This document shows positions 53,050 through 60,682 of a DNA stretch of 64,000 bases, one piece after another. The stretch is from Alloprevotella sp. oral taxon 473 str. F0040 (GTDB lineage Bacteria; Bacteroidota; Bacteroidia; Bacteroidales; Bacteroidaceae). Numbering within the stretch: the stretch's first letter is position 1; each line of letters begins with the position of its first letter. The notes under the pieces are model-generated. The model did not search any database. It was not told the DNA's origin and saw only the letters and a list, made by a program, of their open reading frames with translations. The DNA lies in the NCBI RefSeq assembly GCF_000318095.2, contig NZ_KB290717.1:535186-599185 (forward strand), in the 5' to 3' direction. A program made the position numbers and the translations under genes.

Positions 53050-55041
53050 CTATAAATCAACTTCTTGATTTACGGGTGTACATTTCTCAACTATCCTATC
53101 ACACTCTACCACCCACGAAGCAGCTGATGCATCAGAAGGCATGCGCCAATCTCCACGAGGAGACAACGAACAACTACCTACTTTAGGAGCATCTGGTAGA
53201 CAACTACGTTTAAACTGCTGTTGGAAAAAGCGTCGGAAAAAGACTCTCAACCAGTAAGCAATTGTTGTTTCTGAGTATACGGACACATTGCGAGATTCGT
53301 CTGTTTTGGAGAACGCCCGAACAGCTATGTTGAAAATCTTACTGGGGCGGAAACCATAGCGCAAGGTATAGTAAAGGAAAAAGTCGTGTAACTCATAGGG
53401 TCCCACCAAATCTTCTGTTTTTTGCGCAATCTGTCCTTCACTATCAGCTGGTAGTAATTCAGGGCTAATAGGTGTGTCTACGATATCTAGTAGAACCTCC
53501 TTACACCCATCCTCAATCAGGTTTTCCGCAACCCAACGCACAAGGTGCTTTACTAAAGTCTTAGGAATAGAAGCATTGACTGCATACATAGACATGTGAT
53601 CACCATTATAGGTGGCCCAGCCTAGGGCTAACTCTGATAAGTCGCCAGTCCCCAATACCATACCACCAACTTGATTCGCTACATCCATGAGTATCTGAGT
53701 TCGTTCGCGAGCTTGAGCATTCTCATAAGTCACATCATGAAGATCCTCATCATGCTCTATATCTGCAAAATGTTGGCGAACGGCTGCCGCAATAGGTATC
53801 TCTCGAATAGTAACTCCTAATTGCTGCATCAGGACGAGTGCATTATTATAAGTACGATCAGTGGTGCCAAAACCAGGCATAGTGATACCAACTATCCCCC
53901 TTCGATCTAACCCTAGTAAATCAAAGGTGTGAACCGCAATGAGTAAAGCAAGAGTTGAATCAAGCCCACCACTTATACCTATTACCAGATGATGAGCATA
54001 AGTATGCTTCAAACGTTTAGCTAAACCTAGACTTTGAATGTTCAATATCTCATTACAACGTAAGCTAAGTTGTTCACCTTGTGGCACAAAAGGTAGTGGA
54101 TCATAAGCTCGCAAAGAAGGTTGCTCACGAATCACCATATCTAATTCTGCCACGATATGAGAAGAAGGAGAAACCTGTTGTGCTATAGATTGAGAAAAAG
54201 AGGTATTGGTTCTACGCTCGCTACGCAACAACTCTACATCAATTTCTCCAATGAGGAGTTGAGGTTCGAGTGAGAATTGCTGTGACTCTTCTAGCAAATG
54301 TCCATTTTCTGCAATGAAAGCTCTACCTCCAAAGACAAGGTCTTGTGTACTTTCGCCAAAACCACAACCAGCATAGAGATATGCGCAATGACAGCGTGCA
54401 CTCTGTCCAGTGACGAGTTGGCGCACATAGTCAGTTTTTCCAACAAGGTCATTAGAAGCACTGAGATTTAATATAATCTCAGCTCCTTCTATTGCTAATC
54501 TATTGGAAGGTGGAACAGGAGCCCAAAGGTCTTCACATATCTCAATGCCAAAGGTTATGTCATTGACACGGAACAGTTGCTGAGCACTGATTATCGTTGT
54601 TTGCCCACAAATCCTGATTTGTTCATGCCCTTGCAAAGCATAAGAAGGAGCGAACCAACGACTCTCATAGAATTCATTGTAGTTAGGCAGATAAGTCTTA
54701 GGTACTAAGCCAAACAATTTGCCATTCTGCAATACGGCAGCACAATTGAAAAGCAGACCACGATGACTTACTGGCAGTCCTACGACTACAACCAACTGAA
54801 GATTTCGGCTAAGCTCTAAAAGCTTCATAAGGGCTTGCTCAGCTTCATCCAATAGAATCTGTTGAGCAAACAAATCCTGACAAGTATAGGCTGTAAGCGA
54901 AAGCTCAGGAAAACAGAGTATTTCTACTCCTTTTCCTTCAGCCTTCACCATAAGGTTTTCTATTTCTTGAGTGTTGAAAGCCACATCAGCAACCTCTACA
55001 CGAGGCAAAGCTGCTGCAACCTTTATCAATCCGTCTATCAT
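53050..55041 (-). CDS. nadE: Glutamine-dependent NAD+ synthetase
   Basis: A 663-aa enzyme that makes NAD+ from nicotinate adenine dinucleotide with glutamine as nitrogen donor. The N-terminal nitrilase-type glutaminase has its triad: Glu46 (CFPELSLTAY), Lys115 (LVPKTYLPNY) and Cys169 (GIEICEDLWAP). The C-terminal synthetase has the ATP P-loop SGGLDS (357-362), GTGDLSELALGWATYNGDH and SSELLP-like SPELLP, and the C-terminal FRRFFQQQFKRSCLPDAPKV. Its length fits the long bacterial/eukaryotic form. The minus-strand neighbours suggest no pathway link. Confidence 0.96.
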   Translation of the reverse strand: MIDGLIKVAAALPRVEVADVAFNTQEIENLMVKAEGKGVEILCFPELSLTAYTCQDLFAQQILLDEAEQALMKLLELSRNLQLVVVVGLPVSHRGLLFNCAAVLQNGKLFGLVPKTYLPNYNEFYESRWFAPSYALQGHEQIRICGQTTIISAQQLFRVNDITFGIEICEDLWAPVPPSNRLAIEGAEIILNLSASNDLVGKTDYVRQLVTGQSARCHCAYLYAGCGFGESTQDLVFGGRAFIAENGHLLEESQQFSLEPQLLIGEIDVELLRSERRTNTSFSQSIAQQVSPSSHIVAELDMVIREQPSLRAYDPLPFVPQGEQLSLRCNEILNIQSLGLAKRLKHTYAHHLVIGISGGLDSTLALLIAVHTFDLLGLDRRGIVGITMPGFGTTDRTYNNALVLMQQLGVTIREIPIAAAVRQHFADIEHDEDLHDVTYENAQARERTQILMDVANQVGGMVLGTGDLSELALGWATYNGDHMSMYAVNASIPKTLVKHLVRWVAENLIEDGCKEVLLDIVDTPISPELLPADSEGQIAQKTEDLVGPYELHDFFLYYTLRYGFRPSKIFNIAVRAFSKTDESRNVSVYSETTIAYWLRVFFRRFFQQQFKRSCLPDAPKVGSCSLSPRGDWRMPSDASAASWVVECDRIVEKCTPVNQEVDL

Positions 55042-55164
55042 ATCTGCTGTTTGTAGAAGTCTATCTTGTATGTTGAATAGGCATAAACAAGATCTATAGC
55101 ATTATCCTTAGATGACTCTATACAGAGGTCACTTGGTCTTGTTTTTTTATAGAATCGCAGCAAC

Positions 55165-55641
55165 TCACTGATCAAGTGCTCTGCGCTTCATGGGCATACT
55201 ATCTGCTATCTTCACTAAACGACGTCCCACAACTTTCTTGACATTGTTGCCACCAAGAGTTCTGTAGAAATAATTACCATCGGCAGTTTGCGTCAATTCA
55301 ACATCCTGAGAATCAGATCCAATCTCGTTAGTAAAGCGTAGAATAGCCTTGCCATTTTTCACTTCTTTCTTAACTAGCATCCAAGAACCATAAATTCGTC
55401 CATCCATGTAGGCAAAGACTGGGCCGAGAAAAGCCATTCCAGGCACTATGAGTCGCTCTTTTCCTAAATCGACATGGAGGCGGAGCCCAATGTCATCATT
55501 ATAGAATGTCCCTGTAAGCGTATCGCTGATAGGAACATTAATCGATGGCGAAGATCTCTTCGATTGCTCCAACGATTGTTGAGCAGAAGCACTAGGCACA
55601 ATTGCCAGTAGCATTGCAAAAATAAAGAAGATACGGGGCAT
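55165..55641 (-). CDS. Small exported protein of unknown function
   Basis: A 158-aa protein with a signal peptide (MLLAIVPSASAQQ) and a mainly beta mature part of about 135 residues (GTFYNDDIGLRLHVDLG, GMAFLGPVFAYMDGRIYGSW, LRFTNEIGSDSQDVELTQ). It resembles lipocalin-like or DUF4488-type periplasmic proteins only in general layout; I do not recognise the family. It follows the FHA gene by 30 nt on the same strand, so it is probably in the same transcription unit. Confidence 0.75.
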   Translation of the reverse strand: MPRIFFIFAMLLAIVPSASAQQSLEQSKRSSPSINVPISDTLTGTFYNDDIGLRLHVDLGKERLIVPGMAFLGPVFAYMDGRIYGSWMLVKKEVKNGKAILRFTNEIGSDSQDVELTQTADGNYFYRTLGGNNVKKVVGRRLVKIADSMPMKRRALDQ

Positions 55642-55671
55642 AGGCGTAAGTTTTAGTGCTCATGGTTGAAA

Positions 55672-56214
55672 TTACTCTTCAACATCACTAGGAGGAGTGT
55701 CACGTAAAATGAGGGTTGTAGCACCCAAAGTGATGATGGCACCATCTTCCACATTGACACTTTCCTTCAATCCTACTAATTCATTCATATGGAAGGTACC
55801 AGTACCAGAAGGACCATCGCGAAGCACATATTTCCTTTCACCATTTCTATTCACTGAAACAGTGATATGACAATGAGTTTGATCCACACTGGGATCTACC
55901 GTCTTAAAGGCTGCATTGGCTTTTGTGCCCTTCACATGTCGGCCTACACTATTTTTACCAGGAAAAAGAGGAATTTCTTGTCGCAGATGGAAGGCATTTT
56001 CAACGACAACTAGATGACCAACTGGTAATGGCTCTTCTTCCTCACGAGTAAACTCAGGGTCAGCCTCATTGGACTGAGGCATCTTGACACCTACGCGAAT
56101 TTTAAATTGTTTACGACAACTAGGACATTCAAAGACGAGAGTACGCCCTGGAGTGTAAAGGGAGTCGTCAAACAATATAGCCTCATCGCATTTTGGGCAA
56201 CGAATTCGCTTCAT
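55672..56214 (-). CDS. Zinc-ribbon plus FHA-domain protein
   Basis: A 180-aa cytoplasmic protein. Residues 1-37 form a MJ0042-type zinc ribbon (RCPKCDEAI and FECPSCRKQF, two CxxC pairs). Residues about 78-175 are a forkhead-associated domain with the phosphothreonine-binding pattern NSVGRHVKGTKA (GR), VDQTHCHITVSV (THCH where SxxH is usual) and LRDGPSGTGTFHMNE (NG/SGT region). The domain binds phosphothreonine peptides, so a partner kinase is expected, but none is in the window. The start is ATG 56214, since the frame above it is only 14 unlike residues. The 30-nt gap to the next gene implies an operon. Confidence 0.88.
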   Translation of the reverse strand: MKRIRCPKCDEAILFDDSLYTPGRTLVFECPSCRKQFKIRVGVKMPQSNEADPEFTREEEEPLPVGHLVVVENAFHLRQEIPLFPGKNSVGRHVKGTKANAAFKTVDPSVDQTHCHITVSVNRNGERKYVLRDGPSGTGTFHMNELVGLKESVNVEDGAIITLGATTLILRDTPPSDVEE

Positions 56215-56372
56215 ATGATAAAATAGAAAAGTGCCACTCTCGAATGTAAACAGCATAAATGCTTTCTACATTAAAGAGGGCAAGTAATAATTCTTCGTAT
56301 TTAATCCGTCCTACATACAAGACTAAGCATCTCAATATCTTGCAAAATGGGTAGATGAGAGTGATTAGCAAA

Positions 56373-57419
56373 CTAAAGCGGACTATTTTCTTTAAGCACC
56401 CATGAATCTGCAAAAGATTCAGACTGCGCGCGCATTTGATTGAGATGCTTATGCGCCTCATCGTAGCTATTAAAACGCCCAACGACTACTCGCACCATAT
56501 TGTGGCGTTGCGCCACACGAGCCTCAGCTATCCCTGTGCTCTGTAGTTGTTGCACAAGTTTCTGCGCACCAGATAAAGGTACCTGACTTGCGATTACGAG
56601 TGTATATTGGACAGATTCAGAATGTACCTCAGCATTCTGCAACTGATGTTGCTCCTTTGTTGTTGAGAGTGCTACTTTCTCATCTTTCTCAACTCGCATC
56701 AATTCTTGCACACTAATACTTCCAGTATCAGCTGGTTGAGGTTGAAAGTGCAACTGATAATCCAACTTTTGCTCTGGAGAAGCGGTGACATGCCCCAGCA
56801 CATTCGCTATTTGATCAAACATCTGTGCCTCATTGGCTTGAGTGCTTGCATGACGATTCAGAGGGGCAGCCCAAACAAAGTAGAAAACGATGGCTACAGC
56901 TGCCGCTGCAACAGAACGCAACATTGACTTGCTTACACGGAACGTATAACTATCTTTTAGGGATTGCAATGAGGCAACGCTCTTTACGTTCTCTTTCTTA
57001 TACAACTTTTGAAGGGGAAGTGCAGAAAGACCAAATAAATGTGGCACTTCTATACCTCCTAGCACTGGTGTAAACTCATACGTACCCGATATACCAAGTC
57101 TAAAAGTACCTACATTAAACAATGTCACTTCTTTTCGCGTACGAAGAGATTCACGCAATTGATGCACACAGAGTCGAATGTCATGAATGGCTTCATCATA
57201 GGAAGTCTGGTTGGCCACCATAAAGGATTGAGCCAACACTCCATCATCCGCTTGGAGCAAGGGATTAAACCCAACTTGATAGCTTGGTGCAACAAAAGCT
57301 CCCGCTACTTCATCGAAGTATGCAGGACAATATTGTGTAACAAATCCACCTAATTCAGGGACTATCACACAATTATGCTCTAGAAGCAATCGGCTAATAT
57401 GTAAGTTGAGGTCATTCAT
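56373..57419 (-). CDS. HU-CCDC81 and SPOR domain membrane protein
   Basis: A 348-aa protein with two HU-CCDC81-type domains at the N-terminus (HISRLLLEHNCVIVPELGGFV and SLRTRKEVTLFNVGTFRLG), a membrane helix (about 166-188, AAAVAIVFYFVWA), a low-complexity linker and a C-terminal SPOR domain (about 268-340, YTLVIASQVPLSGAQKLVQQL and VVVGRFNSYDEAHKHL) for binding denuded peptidoglycan at the division site. This domain set is specific to Bacteroidetes and suggests a link between chromosome or cytoplasm and septal wall. It has a full promoter that abuts its start codon. Confidence 0.88.
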   Translation of the reverse strand: MNDLNLHISRLLLEHNCVIVPELGGFVTQYCPAYFDEVAGAFVAPSYQVGFNPLLQADDGVLAQSFMVANQTSYDEAIHDIRLCVHQLRESLRTRKEVTLFNVGTFRLGISGTYEFTPVLGGIEVPHLFGLSALPLQKLYKKENVKSVASLQSLKDSYTFRVSKSMLRSVAAAAVAIVFYFVWAAPLNRHASTQANEAQMFDQIANVLGHVTASPEQKLDYQLHFQPQPADTGSISVQELMRVEKDEKVALSTTKEQHQLQNAEVHSESVQYTLVIASQVPLSGAQKLVQQLQSTGIAEARVAQRHNMVRVVVGRFNSYDEAHKHLNQMRAQSESFADSWVLKENSPL

Positions 57420-57424
57420 TAGTG

Positions 57425-57455
57425 CAAAGTTACGCTTTCAGCCTCACATTTCAAA
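57425..57455 (-). promoter_or_regulatory. Promoter of the SPOR gene, abutting the start codon
   Basis: On the minus strand TTTG (plus 57452-57455), 19 nt, TAACTTTG (plus 57425-57432). The -7 element ends 5 nt before the ATG at 57419, so the mRNA is probably leaderless. Confidence 0.7.
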
Positions 57456-57743
57456 GTTTTTGAAAGGCTTTTTTAGACTCAAATTTTGGTATACTTAAAG
57501 CAATAGGATGAAGCTCTTTCAAATACAACACACAACTATTTGAGCACTTGATAGATGCATTTTTCATAACTGACAAAGGAATCTTTCATCAAACGAAGAT
57601 TTCAACAATTTACTATAGCCTTTTACCTGTTTACCTTCACGCTCTAAAAGAAAATTATCTACTGATAACAACAAATAGCATTATACGAGAAACCGAATCT
57701 TCACACATCTATAAAAGCACTTTGCCATGGTAGCTTTATACAA

Positions 57744-57815
57744 CTCGGACTTTTTCGATAATATCTCGGACTTTTCTGAAGAAAAGTCTGAGACTTTGCA
57801 AAAGAGCTCGGAGAT
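57744..57815. repeat. TCTCCGA-type stem-loop cluster (locus C)
   Basis: Four units: CTCGGACTTTTTC (57744-57756), CTCGGACTTTT (57765-57775), AAAAGTCTGAG (57782-57792) and GCTCGGAGATTTTC (57806-57819). The second and third form an 11-bp stem with one G-U pair and a 6-nt loop. Unlike loci A and B it does not lie next to the end of a gene. Confidence 0.75.
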
Positions 57816-57913
57816 TTTCTCGAAACAATAGGAGAAACTACATCAAACTACAGGAATTAACTTCCTGCTTGCACACACTGTCTGACCATTACGCAAAAAA
57901 AGAAATTCAATTA

Positions 57914-57944
57914 TTGGAGAAGCGACCTCAAAATGGTACCTTTG
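57914..57944 (+). promoter_or_regulatory. Orphan promoter-like element
   Basis: TTG (57914-57916), 20 nt, TACCTTTG (57937-57944). There is no gene for 600 nt downstream on this strand, so if active it would make a non-coding or short-peptide transcript. Confidence 0.5.
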
Positions 57945-58082
57945 CTGTATAAAACTCCAAGCAACTTACATAGATTTGCCTTGGTTTAGCATGCTATTCA
58001 CTTTTGTCTATGAGGCTTTATGCTAAAAATATGCTCCCCACATACCAAGATTTTTAATATTCACAAACTCCTCACCTATAAA

Positions 58083-58114
58083 CAAAAATAACGGGATACT
58101 TATACAAGCATCCC
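58083..58114 (-). terminator. Terminator of the 65-aa peptide gene
   Basis: GGGATACTT (58093-58101) pairs with AAGCATCCC (58106-58114) with one mismatch and loop ATAC. On the minus strand the stem is followed by GTTATTTTTGTTT, a good U tract. Confidence 0.75.
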
Positions 58115-58170
58115 AATATCAAAACTAAGAGTGTTATGCACAGATAGCCAAACAAAATTAAGTTTGAATT

Positions 58171-58368
58171 CTAATATTCACTATCCGTTTCTGACTCCCA
58201 AAACGAAGAAGAAGGTTCATCAAGATTGCGAGTAAAGATTTGATTAGTATTATCAATTACTTTCTCATTATCAACTCTCAATGTCTTACTGCCAGCAATT
58301 ATGCCTTCAGCTTGCATAGAAATAAACTCTATTTGGGGAGAACTATATTTTCTTCTAGACATAATCAT
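58171..58368 (-). CDS. 65-aa peptide of the Bacteroidales '...IIAGS' type
   Basis: A small, otherwise uncharacterised peptide. It begins MIMSRRKYSSPQIEFISM, then QAEGIIAGS, and has an acidic, aromatic C-terminus (LDEPSSSFWESE, ending DSEY). The order basic start, YxxPxIE, hydrophobic stretch and IIAGS resembles short hypothetical Bacteroidales peptides I know only as unnamed products. It is supported as a gene by a full promoter (TTTG-20-TATCTTTG, 58414-58445) and a terminator with U tract (58083-58114), leaving a transcript of about 320 nt for this frame alone. The AGS site may be a leader-cleavage point, which is speculation. Starting at the second Met (MSRRKY) is possible. Confidence 0.7.
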   Translation of the reverse strand: MIMSRRKYSSPQIEFISMQAEGIIAGSKTLRVDNEKVIDNTNQIFTRNLDEPSSSFWESETDSEY

Positions 58369-58413
58369 GCATTTTTTCTGATTATAGAAACATTAGTGTA
58401 CTATTATATAATA

Positions 58414-58445
58414 CAAAGATAAATACAATCTTTGAAAACCACAAA
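58414..58445 (-). promoter_or_regulatory. Promoter of the 65-aa peptide gene
   Basis: On the minus strand TTTG (plus 58442-58445), 20 nt, TATCTTTG (plus 58414-58421): a full consensus match. Transcription would start about 40 nt before the ATG. Confidence 0.8.
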
Positions 58446-58563
58446 TTTAGAAGCACTTTTTCATATGCACACTTGAATTGTGCGTAGGAAATTTAAGTAG
58501 ACTTGACAAGACAACCTTTTAGATAAATCTATCTATCGACATCATACCAATCATAAACTCATC

Positions 58564-59205
58564 ATGATTATCACAACAACCAATCTACCCAGTCATCTAC
58601 AAAAAGCATCAATTACCACTCCATGGGGCAAAGCTTGGATCGTGGGGAATGGAGAAACACTCTCTGGTTGGTGGTTTGAACATCAGAACCACGCACCTAA
58701 TCGACAACTGGGATGGCAAGAGGTTAATCCGTCAAAGATTCCTGTTAAACAGAAGAACCCGAGCACACCTTTATGGGAAACAGTACAAGAAGCCCCTTTT
58801 ATAAGCCTGACACTTCAATGGTTAGAATGCTATATTGAAGGACACGCCAAGACATCACCCCCTATACATTTATATGGTAGCCCATTTATGGTAACCGTGT
58901 GGACAACTTTACTTGACATTCCTTGGGGCAAGACCTGGAGCTATGCCCAGTTAGCAAAAGCAGTATTCCAACGATTAGAGTCAGAACAACAGCTAAACTC
59001 TGTAAATCAATGTGCACCATTAGTAAAGACAGATATGTCTCCCCTATTCACTCGTTCCGTAGCTTCGGCAGTAGGGCGTAATCCCATATCTGTCATTATT
59101 CCTTGCCATCGAGTAGTTGGAACTTCAGGACAGTTGTGCGGATATGCAGGAGGCGTAGAGCGTAAAATCGCTCTCTTGAAACACGAAGGAGCAATACTGC
59201 TATAA
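58564..59205 (+). CDS. ogt: Methylated-DNA-protein cysteine methyltransferase (Ogt type)
   Basis: A 213-aa suicide enzyme that moves a methyl group from O6-methylguanine to its own cysteine. The active site is intact: IIPCHRVVG with Cys181, preceded by SAVGRNPIS and followed by GYAGGVERKIALLKHEG. The N-terminal domain (about 1-100) is the usual RNase-H-like part. Between QLAKAV (about 129-134) and RSVASAVGRNP there is an insertion of roughly 25 residues (FQRLESEQQLNSVNQC and more) that is not in standard Ogt. It ends ahead of a bidirectional terminator. Confidence 0.94.
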   Translation: MIITTTNLPSHLQKASITTPWGKAWIVGNGETLSGWWFEHQNHAPNRQLGWQEVNPSKIPVKQKNPSTPLWETVQEAPFISLTLQWLECYIEGHAKTSPPIHLYGSPFMVTVWTTLLDIPWGKTWSYAQLAKAVFQRLESEQQLNSVNQCAPLVKTDMSPLFTRSVASAVGRNPISVIIPCHRVVGTSGQLCGYAGGVERKIALLKHEGAILL

Positions 59206-59219
59206 CGCCTATATAAATA

Positions 59220-59249
59220 AAAGGTCGAGATAACATAATCTCGACCTTT
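59220..59249. terminator. Bidirectional terminator between ogt and dNK
   Basis: A perfect 12-bp stem AAAGGTCGAGAT (59220-59231) with complement 59238-59249 and loop AACATA. U-rich ends lie on both strands. Confidence 0.88.
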
Positions 59250-59268
59250 ATTTCAGTATTGAATCAAA

Positions 59269-59889
59269 TTATTCATTAGGAAAAAGCCCAAAAAGTTCGG
59301 AGTCGATGCGATCCGTAATTTGTCTAAATGCAGCTCTATCACTTTCAAATTTAAGGGTATCTCCTTCTATGATTAGTAAACGACCTTTGTAGTTCGAAAT
59401 CCATCCTTCATAAAGCTCATTCAACCCTTGAAGGTAATCTATGCGCATAGTCTTTTCAAAATCACGGCCGCGCTTCTCAATTTGAGACACAAGATTAGGT
59501 ATAGAAGAGCGAATATAGATCATCAAATCAGGAAGTTCAACAAGCGACATCATGAGTTCAAAGAGATCGGTGTAGTTGTCAAAATCTCGATCACTCATCA
59601 TGCCCATGCGATGGAGATTGGGTGCAAAAATTTTAGCATCTTCAAAGATGGTGCGGTCTTGAATAATGGCATCATCAGTACGGCCTATCGACACCACATC
59701 CTTAAAACGCTTGTTGAGAAAATAGATTTGCAGATTGAAAGACCATCGACTCATATCTTGATAAAAATCTTCAAGATAAGGATTATAATCCACAGGCTCA
59801 AAAAGAGGTTTCCAATCGTAGTGTTTTGCCAACATTTTAGTGAGTGTGGTCTTTCCACTACCAATATTACCAGCTATAGCGATATGCAT
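59269..59889 (-). CDS. Deoxynucleoside kinase (second of a tandem pair)
   Basis: A 206-aa kinase that phosphorylates deoxynucleosides in the salvage pathway. P-loop GNIGSGKTT (7-15), substrate Glu (LFEPVDYNPYLEDFY), DRTIFEDA (the DR[ST] base-binding motif), PDLMIYIRSSIP and the lid KRGRDFEKTM. It has clear homology to the gene at 60006-60647, about 115 nt upstream on the same strand, and diverges in the base-recognition loop, so the two probably differ in base preference (adenine/guanine type). Which is which cannot be told. Confidence 0.93.
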   Translation of the reverse strand: MHIAIAGNIGSGKTTLTKMLAKHYDWKPLFEPVDYNPYLEDFYQDMSRWSFNLQIYFLNKRFKDVVSIGRTDDAIIQDRTIFEDAKIFAPNLHRMGMMSDRDFDNYTDLFELMMSLVELPDLMIYIRSSIPNLVSQIEKRGRDFEKTMRIDYLQGLNELYEGWISNYKGRLLIIEGDTLKFESDRAAFRQITDRIDSELFGLFPNE

Positions 59890-60005
59890 ATTATAGACGA
59901 ATACTTTTAGAAATTAGAATATAGGTTAGTCAGTAATTGTGAGTCGTCTTTGACTCATGCACAGACCTAAATGATCATCTTAAATGTAATCAATGAATAA
60001 GCCAC

Positions 60006-60647
60006 TTAAACCAATTGATTAGACCGTTCATCAGGAAAAAGTCCGAAAAGCTCAGCATCTATTCGATCGATGATACCTGCAAAGTCAGTGGGATTTTGCA
60101 AGAAATCTAGATTATCGACATCAATTACCAATACTTTGCCTGGATATTTCTCAACCACGAAACTTTCATAACGGCGATTTAGATTTTCCAAATATGCTAT
60201 TGGAATGCTTTGCTCATAGTCACGACCTCGACGACGGATATTCTCAACCAAATGCGGTACAGATGCACGAAGGTAAACTAATAGATCAGGAGCATCAACC
60301 AAGGAAGTCATAATATCAAACAACTCCATATAGGTATCGAAATCACGTTCATCGAGATTCCCCATATCTTTATTATTAGCAGAGAAAATATGAACTCCTT
60401 CAAAAATACTACGGTCTTGCACAATAGTCTTACCTGACTGCGCAATATCTAAAACATCCTTGAAACGCTCTTTCAAAAAGAAGACTTCTAAATTGAAAGC
60501 CCATCGCTTCATGTCTTTGTAAAAAAGGTCTAGGTAAGGATTCTCAGCCACCGTTTCGTACTTGGGTAACCAGCCATAATGTTTAGCTAATAAAGTGGTG
60601 AGAGTGGTTTTTCCACTACCGATATTTCCTGAAATAGCAATGTGCAT
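60006..60647 (-). CDS. Deoxynucleoside kinase (first of a tandem pair)
   Basis: A 213-aa paralogue of the product at 59269-59889 with P-loop GNIGSGKTT, YETVAENPYLDLFYKDM, DRSIFEGVHIF, PDLLVYLRASVP and RRRGRDYEQSIP. Roughly half of its residues match the neighbour by eye. In Lactobacillus, tandem dAK/dGK subunits act as a heterodimer; this arrangement invites the same idea but does not show it. It starts 35 nt after the end of rmuC on the minus strand, so the three genes are likely co-transcribed. Confidence 0.93.
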   Translation of the reverse strand: MHIAISGNIGSGKTTLTTLLAKHYGWLPKYETVAENPYLDLFYKDMKRWAFNLEVFFLKERFKDVLDIAQSGKTIVQDRSIFEGVHIFSANNKDMGNLDERDFDTYMELFDIMTSLVDAPDLLVYLRASVPHLVENIRRRGRDYEQSIPIAYLENLNRRYESFVVEKYPGKVLVIDVDNLDFLQNPTDFAGIIDRIDAELFGLFPDERSNQLV

Positions 60648-60682
60648 ACTCTATTATATAATGAGGACAGATAGCATAGTTT

